DNA from: G039029935 sp039029935
GTDB taxonomy: Bacteria > Chloroflexota > Anaerolineae > Caldilineales > Caldilineaceae
Direction of reading: 5' to 3'
NCBI GenBank assembly: GCA_039029935.1
Contig: JBCCFC010000168.1
Span: forward strand, 1-14,999
Length of the DNA stretch: 14,999 nt
The translations under genes were made by a program, and so were the position numbers. Positions 7,656 to 14,668 of this stretch are shown here, in pieces. Positions within the stretch are counted from its first letter, which is position 1. Each line of letters opens with the position of its first letter. The notes below the pieces were generated by a model. That model did no database searches, was not told the DNA's origin, and saw only the letters and a list, made by a program, of their open reading frames with translations.

Positions 7656-7706
7656 ATGATGAAGTCACATAGAAATCAGACTCACTGACAATAGCATAAC
7701 ATAACC

Positions 7707-7747
7707 AAAAAAGGGGATGCAGATCAGAAATCTACATCCCCTTTTTT
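7707..7747. terminator. Bidirectional intrinsic terminator between the cellulase and sensor-kinase genes
   Basis: AAAAAAGGGGATG (7707-7719) pairs perfectly with CATCCCCTTTTTT (7735-7747); an inner AGAT/ATCT pairing lengthens the stem. The T-run on the right serves the rightward cellulase gene, 52 bases after its stop, and the A-run on the left gives a T-run on the minus strand for the leftward two-component operon ending at 7888. A second, weaker hairpin (TTGTCAA 7795-7801 / TTGACAA 7808-7814) lies between it and the kinase stop. Confidence 0.9.
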
Positions 7748-7887
7748 ATTGTGATGTAATCTGTAGGATATGTGCGTTCTGTATACGATTATTGTTGTCA
7801 AGCCTTTTTGACAAAATTGATTCGGTTCACGTTATTTGGAGAATGTTAACGATGAAACAACCCTGGTAGAATTGAAGCAGACGAATA

Positions 7888-9357
7888 TTAAAGTGGCAAG
7901 GAAAAACAAACCTGTGTTCCCTGTCCAACCCCATCGCTAAAAATCTCAATCGTCCCATGATGCCCCTCAATAATGGTACGCGTAATCGCAAGCCCCAAAC
8001 CAGAGCCGCCTGTCCCACGGCTTCGTGACTGGTCAGTACGGTAAAAACGCTCAAAGAGATGAGGCAAATCTGTGGGGTCAATGCCAACGCCCTCATCGGC
8101 CACAGTCACAGTTACATGCGATGCTGTTTGGGTCATGGAAACGGTTACATGCTCACCCACTGCTGTGTGTTGCAGCGCATTGCGGAGCAGATTGCCGATG
8201 GCTTGGCTCATGCGCATGGGGTCGAGGTTGAGTGGGGGCAATTGAGACAATGGTTGTAGAGGCAATGGCTGTAGGGATAATATGGTCTCTTGTGCTTGTG
8301 CCTGCACCTGCCATCGCTCAACTTCGGTTTCAAGTAACTGTGTCAGCGAATATGGCTCCAAGGTCATGCGCAACTCACCAGAATCGGTTTCCCCCAGCCA
8401 GTTGAGATCATGCACCAGTGTGCGCAGGCGGTTGATCTCTTCCATGATGTGGTCGGCGGCTTCATCAGATGACTGAAAGCCATCACGCAGTCCTTTGGTT
8501 TCCAGTTGAATCACACTCAGTGGTGTATTGAGTTCGTGCGAGACATCGTTGATCAGCCGTTTGCGCAGATCACGTTGGGTTTGCAGCGCGCTCGTCATCT
8601 GGTTAAAGGCCGCGCTCATCTGCCCAAGTTCGTCGGATGAGGTGACGGGCAAAAGCTGGGTATCGCCATGTTGGGCGAGGTTTTGGGTCGCTTGGGTGAG
8701 CGCAGTGACAGGAGCAGTGATGCGCTGTGATAGCCAGATCGCCAGTAAGAGGGCGATGATAATGGTGAGCAGACCACCACTGGCCGTTGTATAGAGCGTA
8801 TCCTCAAGAAAGGTTGCCGATTCTGAAGCCAAGAAGTCGCGATCCACATTGACATAGACAGACCCGACAGGTTGCTCGGTGCGTAAATCAATCACGGTCG
8901 CTCTTTGCCCATCCAACGTGGTTGCAATATCGCCCGTTTCAAACTCAAAAAAGCTATCCATTAAAACGGTATCATCAAGGTCAACCACAACAACGCGTAC
9001 TGGTTCTTGATAGAAGAACTCAAAGGCACCCTCAGCTATCTCAGGGTCAAACGCTATGTCCGTGTCATCGACGGGGACAATCTCAAAGAGCCATTCTTCA
9101 ACTAATACCTCATCATAAAAGTAGCCTGTTTCAAAAAGAACCTGTTCCAATGTCGCCCAACCACCCGCAAATGTATATCCCTGGCTTAAGGTGCGTGCCA
9201 ACTGATTGGCTTCTTCCGATGCGATTTCTCTGGTAAAATTTGTAAGCTGTGATTGTGTTGACCAGTAGGCCACACCAAAACTCAGCAGCACGGTGAGGAG
9301 GACAATGAGGATAAATGAGCCCAGAATCCGCCAATGTAAAGACATCTGCCATTTCAT
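7888..9357 (-). CDS. Two-component sensor histidine kinase
   Basis: A 489-residue membrane kinase. The frame is open up to 9510, but the ATG at 9357 is the real start: AAGGAG lies 6 bases ahead of it and overlaps the stop of the response regulator gene. TM1 is at 12-33. An extracytoplasmic sensor region of about 160 acidic residues follows, then TM2 (about 196-210), a HAMP linker (SQRITAPVTAL onward), the phospho-acceptor H-box NDVSHELNTPLS with His274, an N-box NLLRNALQH (389-397), G1 DEGVGI (421-426), an F-box around LFERFYR, and G2 GSGLGL (451-456). All catalytic boxes are intact. It should autophosphorylate and pass the phosphate to the adjacent OmpR-type regulator. The signal sensed is unknown. 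The gene is the second in a two-gene operon. Confidence 0.95.
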   Translation of the reverse strand: MKWQMSLHWRILGSFILIVLLTVLLSFGVAYWSTQSQLTNFTREIASEEANQLARTLSQGYTFAGGWATLEQVLFETGYFYDEVLVEEWLFEIVPVDDTDIAFDPEIAEGAFEFFYQEPVRVVVVDLDDTVLMDSFFEFETGDIATTLDGQRATVIDLRTEQPVGSVYVNVDRDFLASESATFLEDTLYTTASGGLLTIIIALLLAIWLSQRITAPVTALTQATQNLAQHGDTQLLPVTSSDELGQMSAAFNQMTSALQTQRDLRKRLINDVSHELNTPLSVIQLETKGLRDGFQSSDEAADHIMEEINRLRTLVHDLNWLGETDSGELRMTLEPYSLTQLLETEVERWQVQAQAQETILSLQPLPLQPLSQLPPLNLDPMRMSQAIGNLLRNALQHTAVGEHVTVSMTQTASHVTVTVADEGVGIDPTDLPHLFERFYRTDQSRSRGTGGSGLGLAITRTIIEGHHGTIEIFSDGVGQGTQVCFSLPL

Positions 9358-9367
9358 GCGATGCTCC

Positions 9368-10036
9368 TTATGGCACAAATTTATAGCCAGCCCCATAGAC
9401 CGTTTGGATTGGCTGATGACCGTCGATGTGAATTTGTTTGCGCAGACGGCGAATGTGGCTGTCGATGGCGCGGTCAAAGCCGTCAAAGTCGTTGTTAAAG
9501 GCCAACTCAATGAGTTGATCGCGTGTCAGCACTTGGTTGGGGTGACGCATAAAGGTCGCGAGGATGGCAAACTGAGCGTTGCTAACCTTAATCGGCTGAT
9601 TATTGATGGTGACACTCTGTGTGCTTTCATCAATGGTAACGCCGCCACTGGTCAAGGTCTGCTGCACTCTGCCCTTGACACGACGCAACACAGCTTTGGC
9701 ACGGACCACCACCTCTTCGGGGTCAAAGGGCTTGACGATGTAGTCATCGGCCCCACTCTCCAATCCATCAATGCGGTCTGGCTGTGCGCCCTTGGCTGTC
9801 AGCATGATGATGGGGACATCCGATTCGCCACGCAAGATATGGCAAATCTCCATACCATCCATCTCCGGCAACATCAAATCCAAGATAATCAGGTCGGGCA
9901 TAAGAGTGCGCGCTAGGTCCAATCCTGTCAACCCATCATGGGCAACCTCGGCGGTAAACCCCGCTCGCTCAAAATACATCTTCACCCAATGGGCAATCCG
10001 TTCTTCATCTTCGACAATCAATATCGTACCACTCAT
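9368..10036 (-). CDS. OmpR/PhoB-family response regulator
   Basis: A 222-residue transcription factor. Its receiver domain has the acidic pocket EDEE (9-12), phospho-acceptor Asp53 in LILDLMLPEMDG, Thr80 (MLTAKG) and Lys102 (VKPFDPEE). The C-terminal winged helix-turn-helix (about 125-222) includes LTRDQLIELAF, IDSHIRRLRKQI and the wing VYGAGYKFVP. It is 10 bases upstream of the kinase ATG, with the kinase ribosome site overlapping its TAA, so translation is probably coupled. Its own Shine-Dalgarno is weak (GAGGCTG). Target genes cannot be read from the sequence; the secreted repeat protein encoded just upstream is one candidate. Confidence 0.95.
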   Translation of the reverse strand: MSGTILIVEDEERIAHWVKMYFERAGFTAEVAHDGLTGLDLARTLMPDLIILDLMLPEMDGMEICHILRGESDVPIIMLTAKGAQPDRIDGLESGADDYIVKPFDPEEVVVRAKAVLRRVKGRVQQTLTSGGVTIDESTQSVTINNQPIKVSNAQFAILATFMRHPNQVLTRDQLIELAFNNDFDGFDRAIDSHIRRLRKQIHIDGHQPIQTVYGAGYKFVP

Positions 10037-10064
10037 GATTCAGCCTCACAGTCAAACCTAGACA

Positions 10065-10085
10065 GCGCAGGCAAGATGCCTACGC
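10065..10085 (-). repeat. Short hairpin in the leader of the response-regulator gene
   Basis: On the minus strand GCGTAGGCA (10085-10077) pairs with TGCCTGCGC (10073-10065) around a TCT loop. Eight positions are Watson-Crick and one is G-U in leftward RNA (it would be a C-A mismatch on the other strand). It lies 29 bases upstream of the regulator ATG, in its leader. The core AGGCATCTTGCCT looks like the kind of small palindrome dispersed in many genomes. Confidence 0.55.
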
Positions 10086-10097
10086 AACATGAAAACA

Positions 10098-10130
10098 CAA
10101 ATGCGATGCCCATCATGAGCATCGCATTTG
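10098..10130 (-). terminator. Intrinsic terminator of the secreted repeat-protein gene
   Basis: CAAATGCGATGC (10098-10109) and GCATCGCATTTG (10119-10130) form a perfect 12-bp stem with a 9-base loop. On the minus strand it is followed by TGTTTTCATG, a modest T-run. It lies 36 bases past the stop of the leftward repeat-protein gene and separates it from the two-component operon downstream. Confidence 0.75.
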
Positions 10131-10165
10131 ATTAATTATCTATCTTTACCAACAGATGCTAGGAA

Positions 10166-11557
10166 TTAGCCACGAAATGTATTTGAACCAGATGTGTCTT
10201 CATCATCCCAGTCACCGTCATCCCACTCTTCTTCGTCCCATTCATCCATGAATTGAGCGTCAAGTTCATCCAGCGTCATGTTGACAGCATCATTGACAAA
10301 TGTGTTGACCTCATCACGCCACTCCTGTGCCTCGGCTTCGGTGATGAACCCTGCGGCCAACTCTTGGTCAATCATCGCATTCTCAGCAGCGATGGCGGCA
10401 TCGACAACGGCTTGTACCTCAACACCATTGGCCTGTGCAATCTCAGCAACTGTCTTGCCTGCGTCTAACTCATTCCACAGCGTCTCTTGGTCAATGCCAA
10501 TGGCCTGTGCAGCGACCACGAATGGGGCCGCATAGCTGCTATTGACATCAAAGGCAACCATTTCGGCCATTTCGGCTGACCATTCGGTCGCTTCCTCCGC
10601 CGTGATTTCGCCATCAGCTACGAGTTCATCAATGAATGCCTGCTCTTCTGCAACCAGTGCATCAATGATGGTCTGTGGGTCAACGCCATTGGCCTGCGCA
10701 ACCTCTGCCACAGATTTACCTGCATCCAACTCATTCCACAGCGTCTCTTCATCAACACCAATCAGTGTAGCGATAGAGGCCATGCTATCATCATAGTCCT
10801 CAAAACCCTCTTCATCCCACTCATCCATGAACTGAGCGTCAAGCTCGTCCAGCGTCATGTTGACAGAAGCATTGACAAATTCGTTGACCTCAGCACGCCA
10901 TTCCTGCGATTCTTCCTCGGTGATGAATCCAGCGGCGACCTCTTGGTCGATCATCGCATTCTCAGCAGTGATGGCTGCATCAACAACCGCTTGTACCTCG
11001 ACGCCATTGGCCTGTGCAATATCGGCAACTGTCTTACCTGCGTCTAACTCATTCCAGAGCGTATCTGGTTCAATGCCAATGGTCTGTGCAGCGACCACAA
11101 ATGGGTCTACATAACTGCTATTGACATCAAAGGCGATCATCTCCGCCAACTCTGCGGACCATTCGCCAGCTTCCTCAGCCGTGATCTCACCATCAGCGAC
11201 CAACTCGTCAATGAATGCCTGCTCTTCGGCGACCAGCGCATCAATGATGGTCTGTGGGTCAACACCGTTGGCCTGCGCAACCTCCGCAATAGATTTACCC
11301 GCATCCAACTCATTACACAACGTCTCTTCATCAATGCCAATGAGCGAGGCGATGGATGCCATACCATCATCATAGTCTTCAAAGTCATCTTCATAGAAGG
11401 CATCATAGTCATCCGCAGGTTGACTTGCTTCCGTCGTAGGTTCCTGAGAACCCTGCTGTGCACCAGCCCATTGCCAACTTCCAGCGACAAGCCCCGCAAT
11501 CAATGCTGTCGCTACCACAAGATTCGTTGCTGTTAGTTTCGATTTCATATTTGTCAT
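10166..11557 (-). CDS. Secreted acidic protein with duplicated helical repeats
   Basis: A 463-residue exported protein of unknown function. Residues 1-33 form a signal peptide (MTNMKSKL, hydrophobic core, cleavage after AGA before QQ). The mature chain holds four units, each with NELDAGK, then an AQANGV motif and two acidic helices. The NELDAGK motifs are at about 82, 169, 275 and 362. The units are arranged as two 193-residue super-repeats (579 bp at DNA level). The chain ends in a very acidic tail (DEWDEEEWDDGDWDDEDTSG). The unit resembles the ELxAGKSLAEIAxxxGV helical repeats seen in many secreted proteins of Gram-positives and Chloroflexota; I do not know a proven role. The first unit has Cys81 where the others have Trp. 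The frame opens at 11683, but the ATG at 11557 has AAGGT 7 bases ahead and starts the signal peptide. The two-component operon lies directly downstream. Confidence 0.85.
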   Translation of the reverse strand: MTNMKSKLTATNLVVATALIAGLVAGSWQWAGAQQGSQEPTTEASQPADDYDAFYEDDFEDYDDGMASIASLIGIDEETLCNELDAGKSIAEVAQANGVDPQTIIDALVAEEQAFIDELVADGEITAEEAGEWSAELAEMIAFDVNSSYVDPFVVAAQTIGIEPDTLWNELDAGKTVADIAQANGVEVQAVVDAAITAENAMIDQEVAAGFITEEESQEWRAEVNEFVNASVNMTLDELDAQFMDEWDEEGFEDYDDSMASIATLIGVDEETLWNELDAGKSVAEVAQANGVDPQTIIDALVAEEQAFIDELVADGEITAEEATEWSAEMAEMVAFDVNSSYAAPFVVAAQAIGIDQETLWNELDAGKTVAEIAQANGVEVQAVVDAAIAAENAMIDQELAAGFITEAEAQEWRDEVNTFVNDAVNMTLDELDAQFMDEWDEEEWDDGDWDDEDTSGSNTFRG

Positions 11558-11694
11558 TGTATTTACCTTATATTCCTTTATCATGTATAGACTCTTCGTT
11601 TGCCAGTCTTGGCTGTGAGGTTTGTTCCTCACACTGCCCATGATAGCGGCGAATTGTGGCACAAATATGTCAAACCGAGACACAATTTTAAAAA

Positions 11695-11752
11695 GCTTTC
11701 AGCGAATCAGCCATCAGCTTTCAGCCAGAATCTGAGCGTGTCTTCTGGCTGA
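11695..11752 (-). terminator. Probable terminator of the dioxygenase transcription unit, in a CTGA-rich stretch
   Basis: TCAGCCAGAA (11721-11730) pairs with TTCTGGCTGA (11743-11752), a perfect 10-bp stem with a 12-base loop, 32 bases past the leftward dioxygenase stop. On the minus strand a run of degenerate GCTGA/AGCTGATGGCTGA words follows and ends in AGCTTTTTAAAA (about 11691-11702). The T-run is some 20 bases from the stem, so an alternative fold nearer to it may be the true terminator. Confidence 0.45.
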
Positions 11753-11784
11753 TGTTATACTTTTCTATGCGATGAGAACAAATT

Positions 11785-12684
11785 TTAGCAGGTCACATCC
11801 TTACCCTCAGACCCAAACGTCTCCAAGCGCAAATCTGGCCCAATTTTATCTACACCGGCAGGCTTATAATGATACTGCACAGCCCGACGGCGCATATCAG
11901 TGCGGTTGGTCGGTGTGCCATGCTGGATAAAACTATGGAAAAGCAGACATCCACCCGGCTTGAGCGGCACGGCCAACGCGCCTTGATTGTTGACATGGGT
12001 GTCACAGATTTGCCAATCACGACGACGGAAATGGACAACAGGACCGCGACGGTTTGTGCCTGGGTTGATGACCATACAGCCATTCTCGGTCGTGGCCTCA
12101 TCCAATGCAATCCATACCCCAACCACAGTGGTTTCCAGTGGCAAATTGAAGTACGCATGGTCCTGATGCCAAGGCTTTTCGCGGCCAATATGCGGTGGTT
12201 TAAGCAGTGCCATGTCTTGGAAGAGGTCTGGTGCATCGTCCAATATGCGGCTAAGAACGGCCATCAATTTGGGATGCTCAGAGAGAGCTTTGAGGCGACG
12301 GTCATGCTCGACAAACCACATAAACTTGCGCACATAGTTCTGTTTTTGTTCGGCGGGCATGGATTTGACATCAATGCCCTGAGATGCCTTCTCATACATG
12401 ACCCCTTTAAAGTCTGGGCTGGAGCCGTCTAGCAAATCCATCAGACCATCAAGTCCATCTTGCACTTCGGTCTGGTTAAAAGCGTTGTGGATCACCAGAT
12501 AGCCTTGATCGTGAAAATGGGCAATATGCTCATCGGTGATGTCCTCAAAACGGTTAACACCATAGGCAATGCCATTAAAATTGTACAAGCCTTGCATGTA
12601 GGTTTCTGATGAGCCATCGTCAAAAACTCGTTCATCAATAGTTTGTGATGGTGTTATTTTTGTGTCTGCGATGCCTGTTGTCAT
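11785..12684 (-). CDS. Phytanoyl-CoA dioxygenase (PhyH) family protein
   Basis: A 299-residue cytoplasmic enzyme of the Fe(II)/2-oxoglutarate-dependent PhyH family, which hydroxylates small substrates. The iron triad is visible: H173-x-D175 in KPWHQDHAYFNLP and a distal His in FHSFIQHGTPTNRT (His255 the likelier ligand), with Arg265-267 as 2-oxoglutarate-binding candidates (DMRRRAVQYHY). The N-terminal helix ITDEHIAHFHDQGYLVIHNAF is also typical. The ectoine-hydroxylase signature is absent, so the substrate stays open. Start: AAGGAG lies 7 bases before the ATG. It follows the SoxB-like oxidoreductase gene after a 140-base gap filled with repeats; both are leftward, so one transcript is plausible. 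Confidence 0.9.
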   Translation of the reverse strand: MTTGIADTKITPSQTIDERVFDDGSSETYMQGLYNFNGIAYGVNRFEDITDEHIAHFHDQGYLVIHNAFNQTEVQDGLDGLMDLLDGSSPDFKGVMYEKASQGIDVKSMPAEQKQNYVRKFMWFVEHDRRLKALSEHPKLMAVLSRILDDAPDLFQDMALLKPPHIGREKPWHQDHAYFNLPLETTVVGVWIALDEATTENGCMVINPGTNRRGPVVHFRRRDWQICDTHVNNQGALAVPLKPGGCLLFHSFIQHGTPTNRTDMRRRAVQYHYKPAGVDKIGPDLRLETFGSEGKDVTC

Positions 12685-12714
12685 GATAGTTCTCCTTCAT
12701 TTGGTAATCTATAG

Positions 12715-12820
12715 TCAGTAGGTCAGTAGGTCAGTGAGTCAGTAGGTCAGTAGGTCAGTAGGTCGGTATTCAGTCGTCAAATACCGAATACCGACCTACC
12801 GACCCACTGAATACCGACCT
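12715..12820. repeat. Second copy of the GGTCAGTA / GGTCGGTATTC repeat family
   Basis: About six 8-bp GGTCAGTA-type units run from 12715 to 12760. They are followed by TAGGTCGGTATTC (12759-12771) and its exact reverse complement GAATACCGACCTA (12786-12798), giving a 13-bp stem with a 14-base loop. A further GAATACCGACCT lies at 12809-12820. The word TCAGTAGGTCGGT (12755-12767) is found as its reverse complement four times in the array at 427-490, and GTCGGTATTC makes up the array at 300-404. As at the left site, the block directly abuts the stop of a leftward gene (12825). Confidence 0.9.
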
Positions 12821-12824
12821 CCCA

Positions 12825-14033
12825 CTAATGCGTCCCCGCTGACCCGCGATCAGCCATCGTACGGTCCTTGGCAAAACGGTCCAACGAGAACGGTGCAATC
12901 AATTCTGGCGTTTCCCCTGTTGCAATCAGTTGAGCCATCTGCTCACCACTGGCGGGGATGGCCTTGAAGCCCCATGTGCCCCAGCCTGTGGTGATATAGA
13001 AATTTTCGACACCCGTTTTGCCCATCACGGGTGAATAGTCTGGACTCATGTCGCAGACGCCTGTCCATTGACGCAGGATACGCAAATTGCGTAGGAAGGG
13101 GAGCAGCGTCATGGCGCGGTGTGAGCAGGTTTGGATGAAGTGATGGCCTGAACGATAGGAATAGCTGGGCTGCGGGTCAATCTCTGCACCCATCAACATT
13201 TCGCCCCGTGCGGTTTGCGAGACATAGAAGGTTAGGTCCAATGACGCGACGATGGGGTGAAAGTCTAGCGCATAGTGGTTGGTGACAAAGGCTTGTAGTG
13301 GATGGGTGCGGATGGGGAGACGTAGGCCCGCCATAGATGCCAATGTAGTTACATGTCCACCAACGGCTGACATCACCACGCCCGCTGCGATAGGTCCCCA
13401 ATTGGTCTCAACACCGACGACACGGTTGCCCTCCATCTGTAGCCCCGTCACCTCTGTACGCTGATGCACATGCACACCATGCCGCATCGCCCCCTCAGCC
13501 AACGCCCAGTTCACGCGATCATGGCGAGCGGTCGCTCCTGCATGGTGATACGATGCCCCCATAACGGGCCATTCACCACCGCCTGTAATATCAATTTGTG
13601 GACAGATTTCCAAAATCTCTTTGGGTGTCACATAGTCTGTTTTGGATCCAAACGCCGTGTTGACCTGTGCCCGCGCCCGTTCTACTCGAATACCCGCTTC
13701 GGTGTGCGCCATCCACAAAATGCCCTTGGTCTTGTGCATGATCCAGCGGTCGGTTTCATCCTCTAAATTGGCATACAAATCGACACTACGCTGATAAAAT
13801 TTTACCGCTTCGGGGATGCCATAGTTGGCACGGATCACAGTGGTGTTGCGCCCAGAATTGCCCCCGCCGATATATTTGCGCTCCAGCACCGCCACATTGG
13901 TGATGCCATGATGTGTCGCTAGATAATAGGCCGCAGCCAAGCCATGACCGCCACCGCCCACAATCACCACGTCATAGCTAGACTTGGGTTCGTGCCAAGT
14001 CAGCTTGACTTTGCGTTCCATAAATTCGTTCAT
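12825..14033 (-). CDS. FAD-dependent oxidoreductase, sarcosine oxidase beta-subunit (SoxB)-like
   Basis: A 402-residue flavoprotein close in length and motif order to the beta subunit of heterotetrameric sarcosine oxidase, which oxidatively demethylates sarcosine. Visible are the Rossmann motif YDVVIVGGGGHGLAAAYYLA (20-39), GGGNSGRNTTVIRANYG (56-72), TARHDRVNWA (168-177) where His171 matches the position that binds FMN covalently in known SoxB, RLPIRTHPLQAFV, and the FAD-closing segment DMSPDYSPVMGKT with GWGTWGFKAIPASG near the end. No signal peptide. No soxA, soxD or soxG gene is in the window, so it may act alone or on another N-methyl substrate; the annotation as sarcosine oxidase itself is therefore not secure. 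AAGG lies about 8 bases ahead of the ATG. It is first in a likely pair with the PhyH dioxygenase gene. Confidence 0.9.
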   Translation of the reverse strand: MNEFMERKVKLTWHEPKSSYDVVIVGGGGHGLAAAYYLATHHGITNVAVLERKYIGGGNSGRNTTVIRANYGIPEAVKFYQRSVDLYANLEDETDRWIMHKTKGILWMAHTEAGIRVERARAQVNTAFGSKTDYVTPKEILEICPQIDITGGGEWPVMGASYHHAGATARHDRVNWALAEGAMRHGVHVHQRTEVTGLQMEGNRVVGVETNWGPIAAGVVMSAVGGHVTTLASMAGLRLPIRTHPLQAFVTNHYALDFHPIVASLDLTFYVSQTARGEMLMGAEIDPQPSYSYRSGHHFIQTCSHRAMTLLPFLRNLRILRQWTGVCDMSPDYSPVMGKTGVENFYITTGWGTWGFKAIPASGEQMAQLIATGETPELIAPFSLDRFAKDRTMADRGSAGTH

Positions 14034-14174
14034 GTATATAGCCTTAAAAAATTTAACCGCAGAGAGCGCAGAGAAAAGAAGATTAGGACCCCAACTCTTA
14101 TCTCTTAACGCTATAGACTTATCAATGTCATTGATTCGGTTTTCCCTGTATTAATGGATTGCTTATTGATTTGT
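14034..14174. other. Leader of the SoxB-like gene with a CGCAGAG microrepeat
   Basis: If the promoter at 14175-14203 is right, this is a 135-base untranslated leader. It contains CCGCAGAGAGCGCAGAGAA (14058-14076), a short imperfect direct repeat of a kind scattered between genes in many bacteria. No riboswitch fold is evident by eye. Confidence 0.4.
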
Positions 14175-14203
14175 ATTATAGCAACCAACAAGATAGCGCG
14201 CAA
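14175..14203 (-). promoter_or_regulatory. Probable promoter of the SoxB-like / PhyH unit
   Basis: On the minus strand a perfect TATAAT (14180-14175) is preceded after 17 bases by TTGCGC (14203-14198). Spacing is ideal and the -35 is partial. It points at the SoxB-like gene, whose ATG is about 140 bases downstream. Confidence 0.55.
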
Positions 14204-14668
14204 TCTTTGTTTGGAGAGTAGAGTTATACAGGGAACTGACGAAATTCCTCAAAGTTGACTTGCTCAAAGGGTGAGGACTGATGAAGTTGGTTCGTTGGCC
14301 CCGCAGTGCCACACCATGTGGTATCATCAGGTCTGCGACTTAGGCAACAGCAGAAAAAGGTCAAGCCGTGCTGGCAGCGATGGTAGCCAATTGATTGCAG
14401 GATGAGTGGTGTCGTATGTGATGAAAATATTTGTATGTTATTGATGGATATTTTAATGTTTTTATAAGATATCAGAATGTTCCCAAAGAGTTTCAGAGTA
14501 TTGCCGGAGGGTTTTCTTGTAAATACGGTGTAAATCCGGAGTCTGATGCCCCAAATTTGATGTATTATTGCTCTCATATTCACATAGTTTCTGCATATAG
14601 ATGAAACTTTTTTAGAAAATTTCACTACCCTGCAGACATTTTACCTGCAAGCTAAAGGTTAGGTAGAG
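14204..14668. other. AT-rich gap next to an insertion sequence; no convincing gene
   Basis: A leftward frame of 133 codons (14625-14224) exists, but its conceptual product has an unbalanced, low-information composition, no good Shine-Dalgarno and no recognised motif, so I do not call it. The end of the IS4-type element should lie between about 14600 and the transposase stop at 14669. A CTGCAGACATTTTACCTGCA stretch (14631-14650) is a candidate for, or near, its terminal inverted repeat; the other end is outside the window, so this cannot be confirmed. Confidence 0.35.

Noticed and set aside
9358..9510. N-terminal extension of the sensor kinase to 9510
   Set aside because: It would overlap the response regulator gene by over 140 bases and adds a non-membrane segment before TM1; the ATG at 9357 has an excellent ribosome site.
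10278..11375. Four similar rightward frames of about 85 codons, opposite the secreted repeat protein
   Set aside because: Their mutual similarity only mirrors the internal repeats of the leftward gene, and they lack ribosome sites.
11558..11683. N-terminal extension of the secreted repeat protein to 11683
   Set aside because: It would bury the signal peptide behind 42 unrelated residues; the ATG at 11557 has AAGGT at 7 bases.
11785..12684. Ectoine hydroxylase (EctD) as the identity of the PhyH-family gene
   Set aside because: The EctD-specific signature around the iron-binding HxD is absent and no ectoine synthesis genes are present.
14224..14625. Leftward 133-codon open frame in the gap beside the insertion sequence
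   Set aside because: No Shine-Dalgarno, no recognisable motif, odd composition (Cys runs, isolated hydrophobics) and placement in AT-rich DNA. A decayed gene is possible but cannot be supported.
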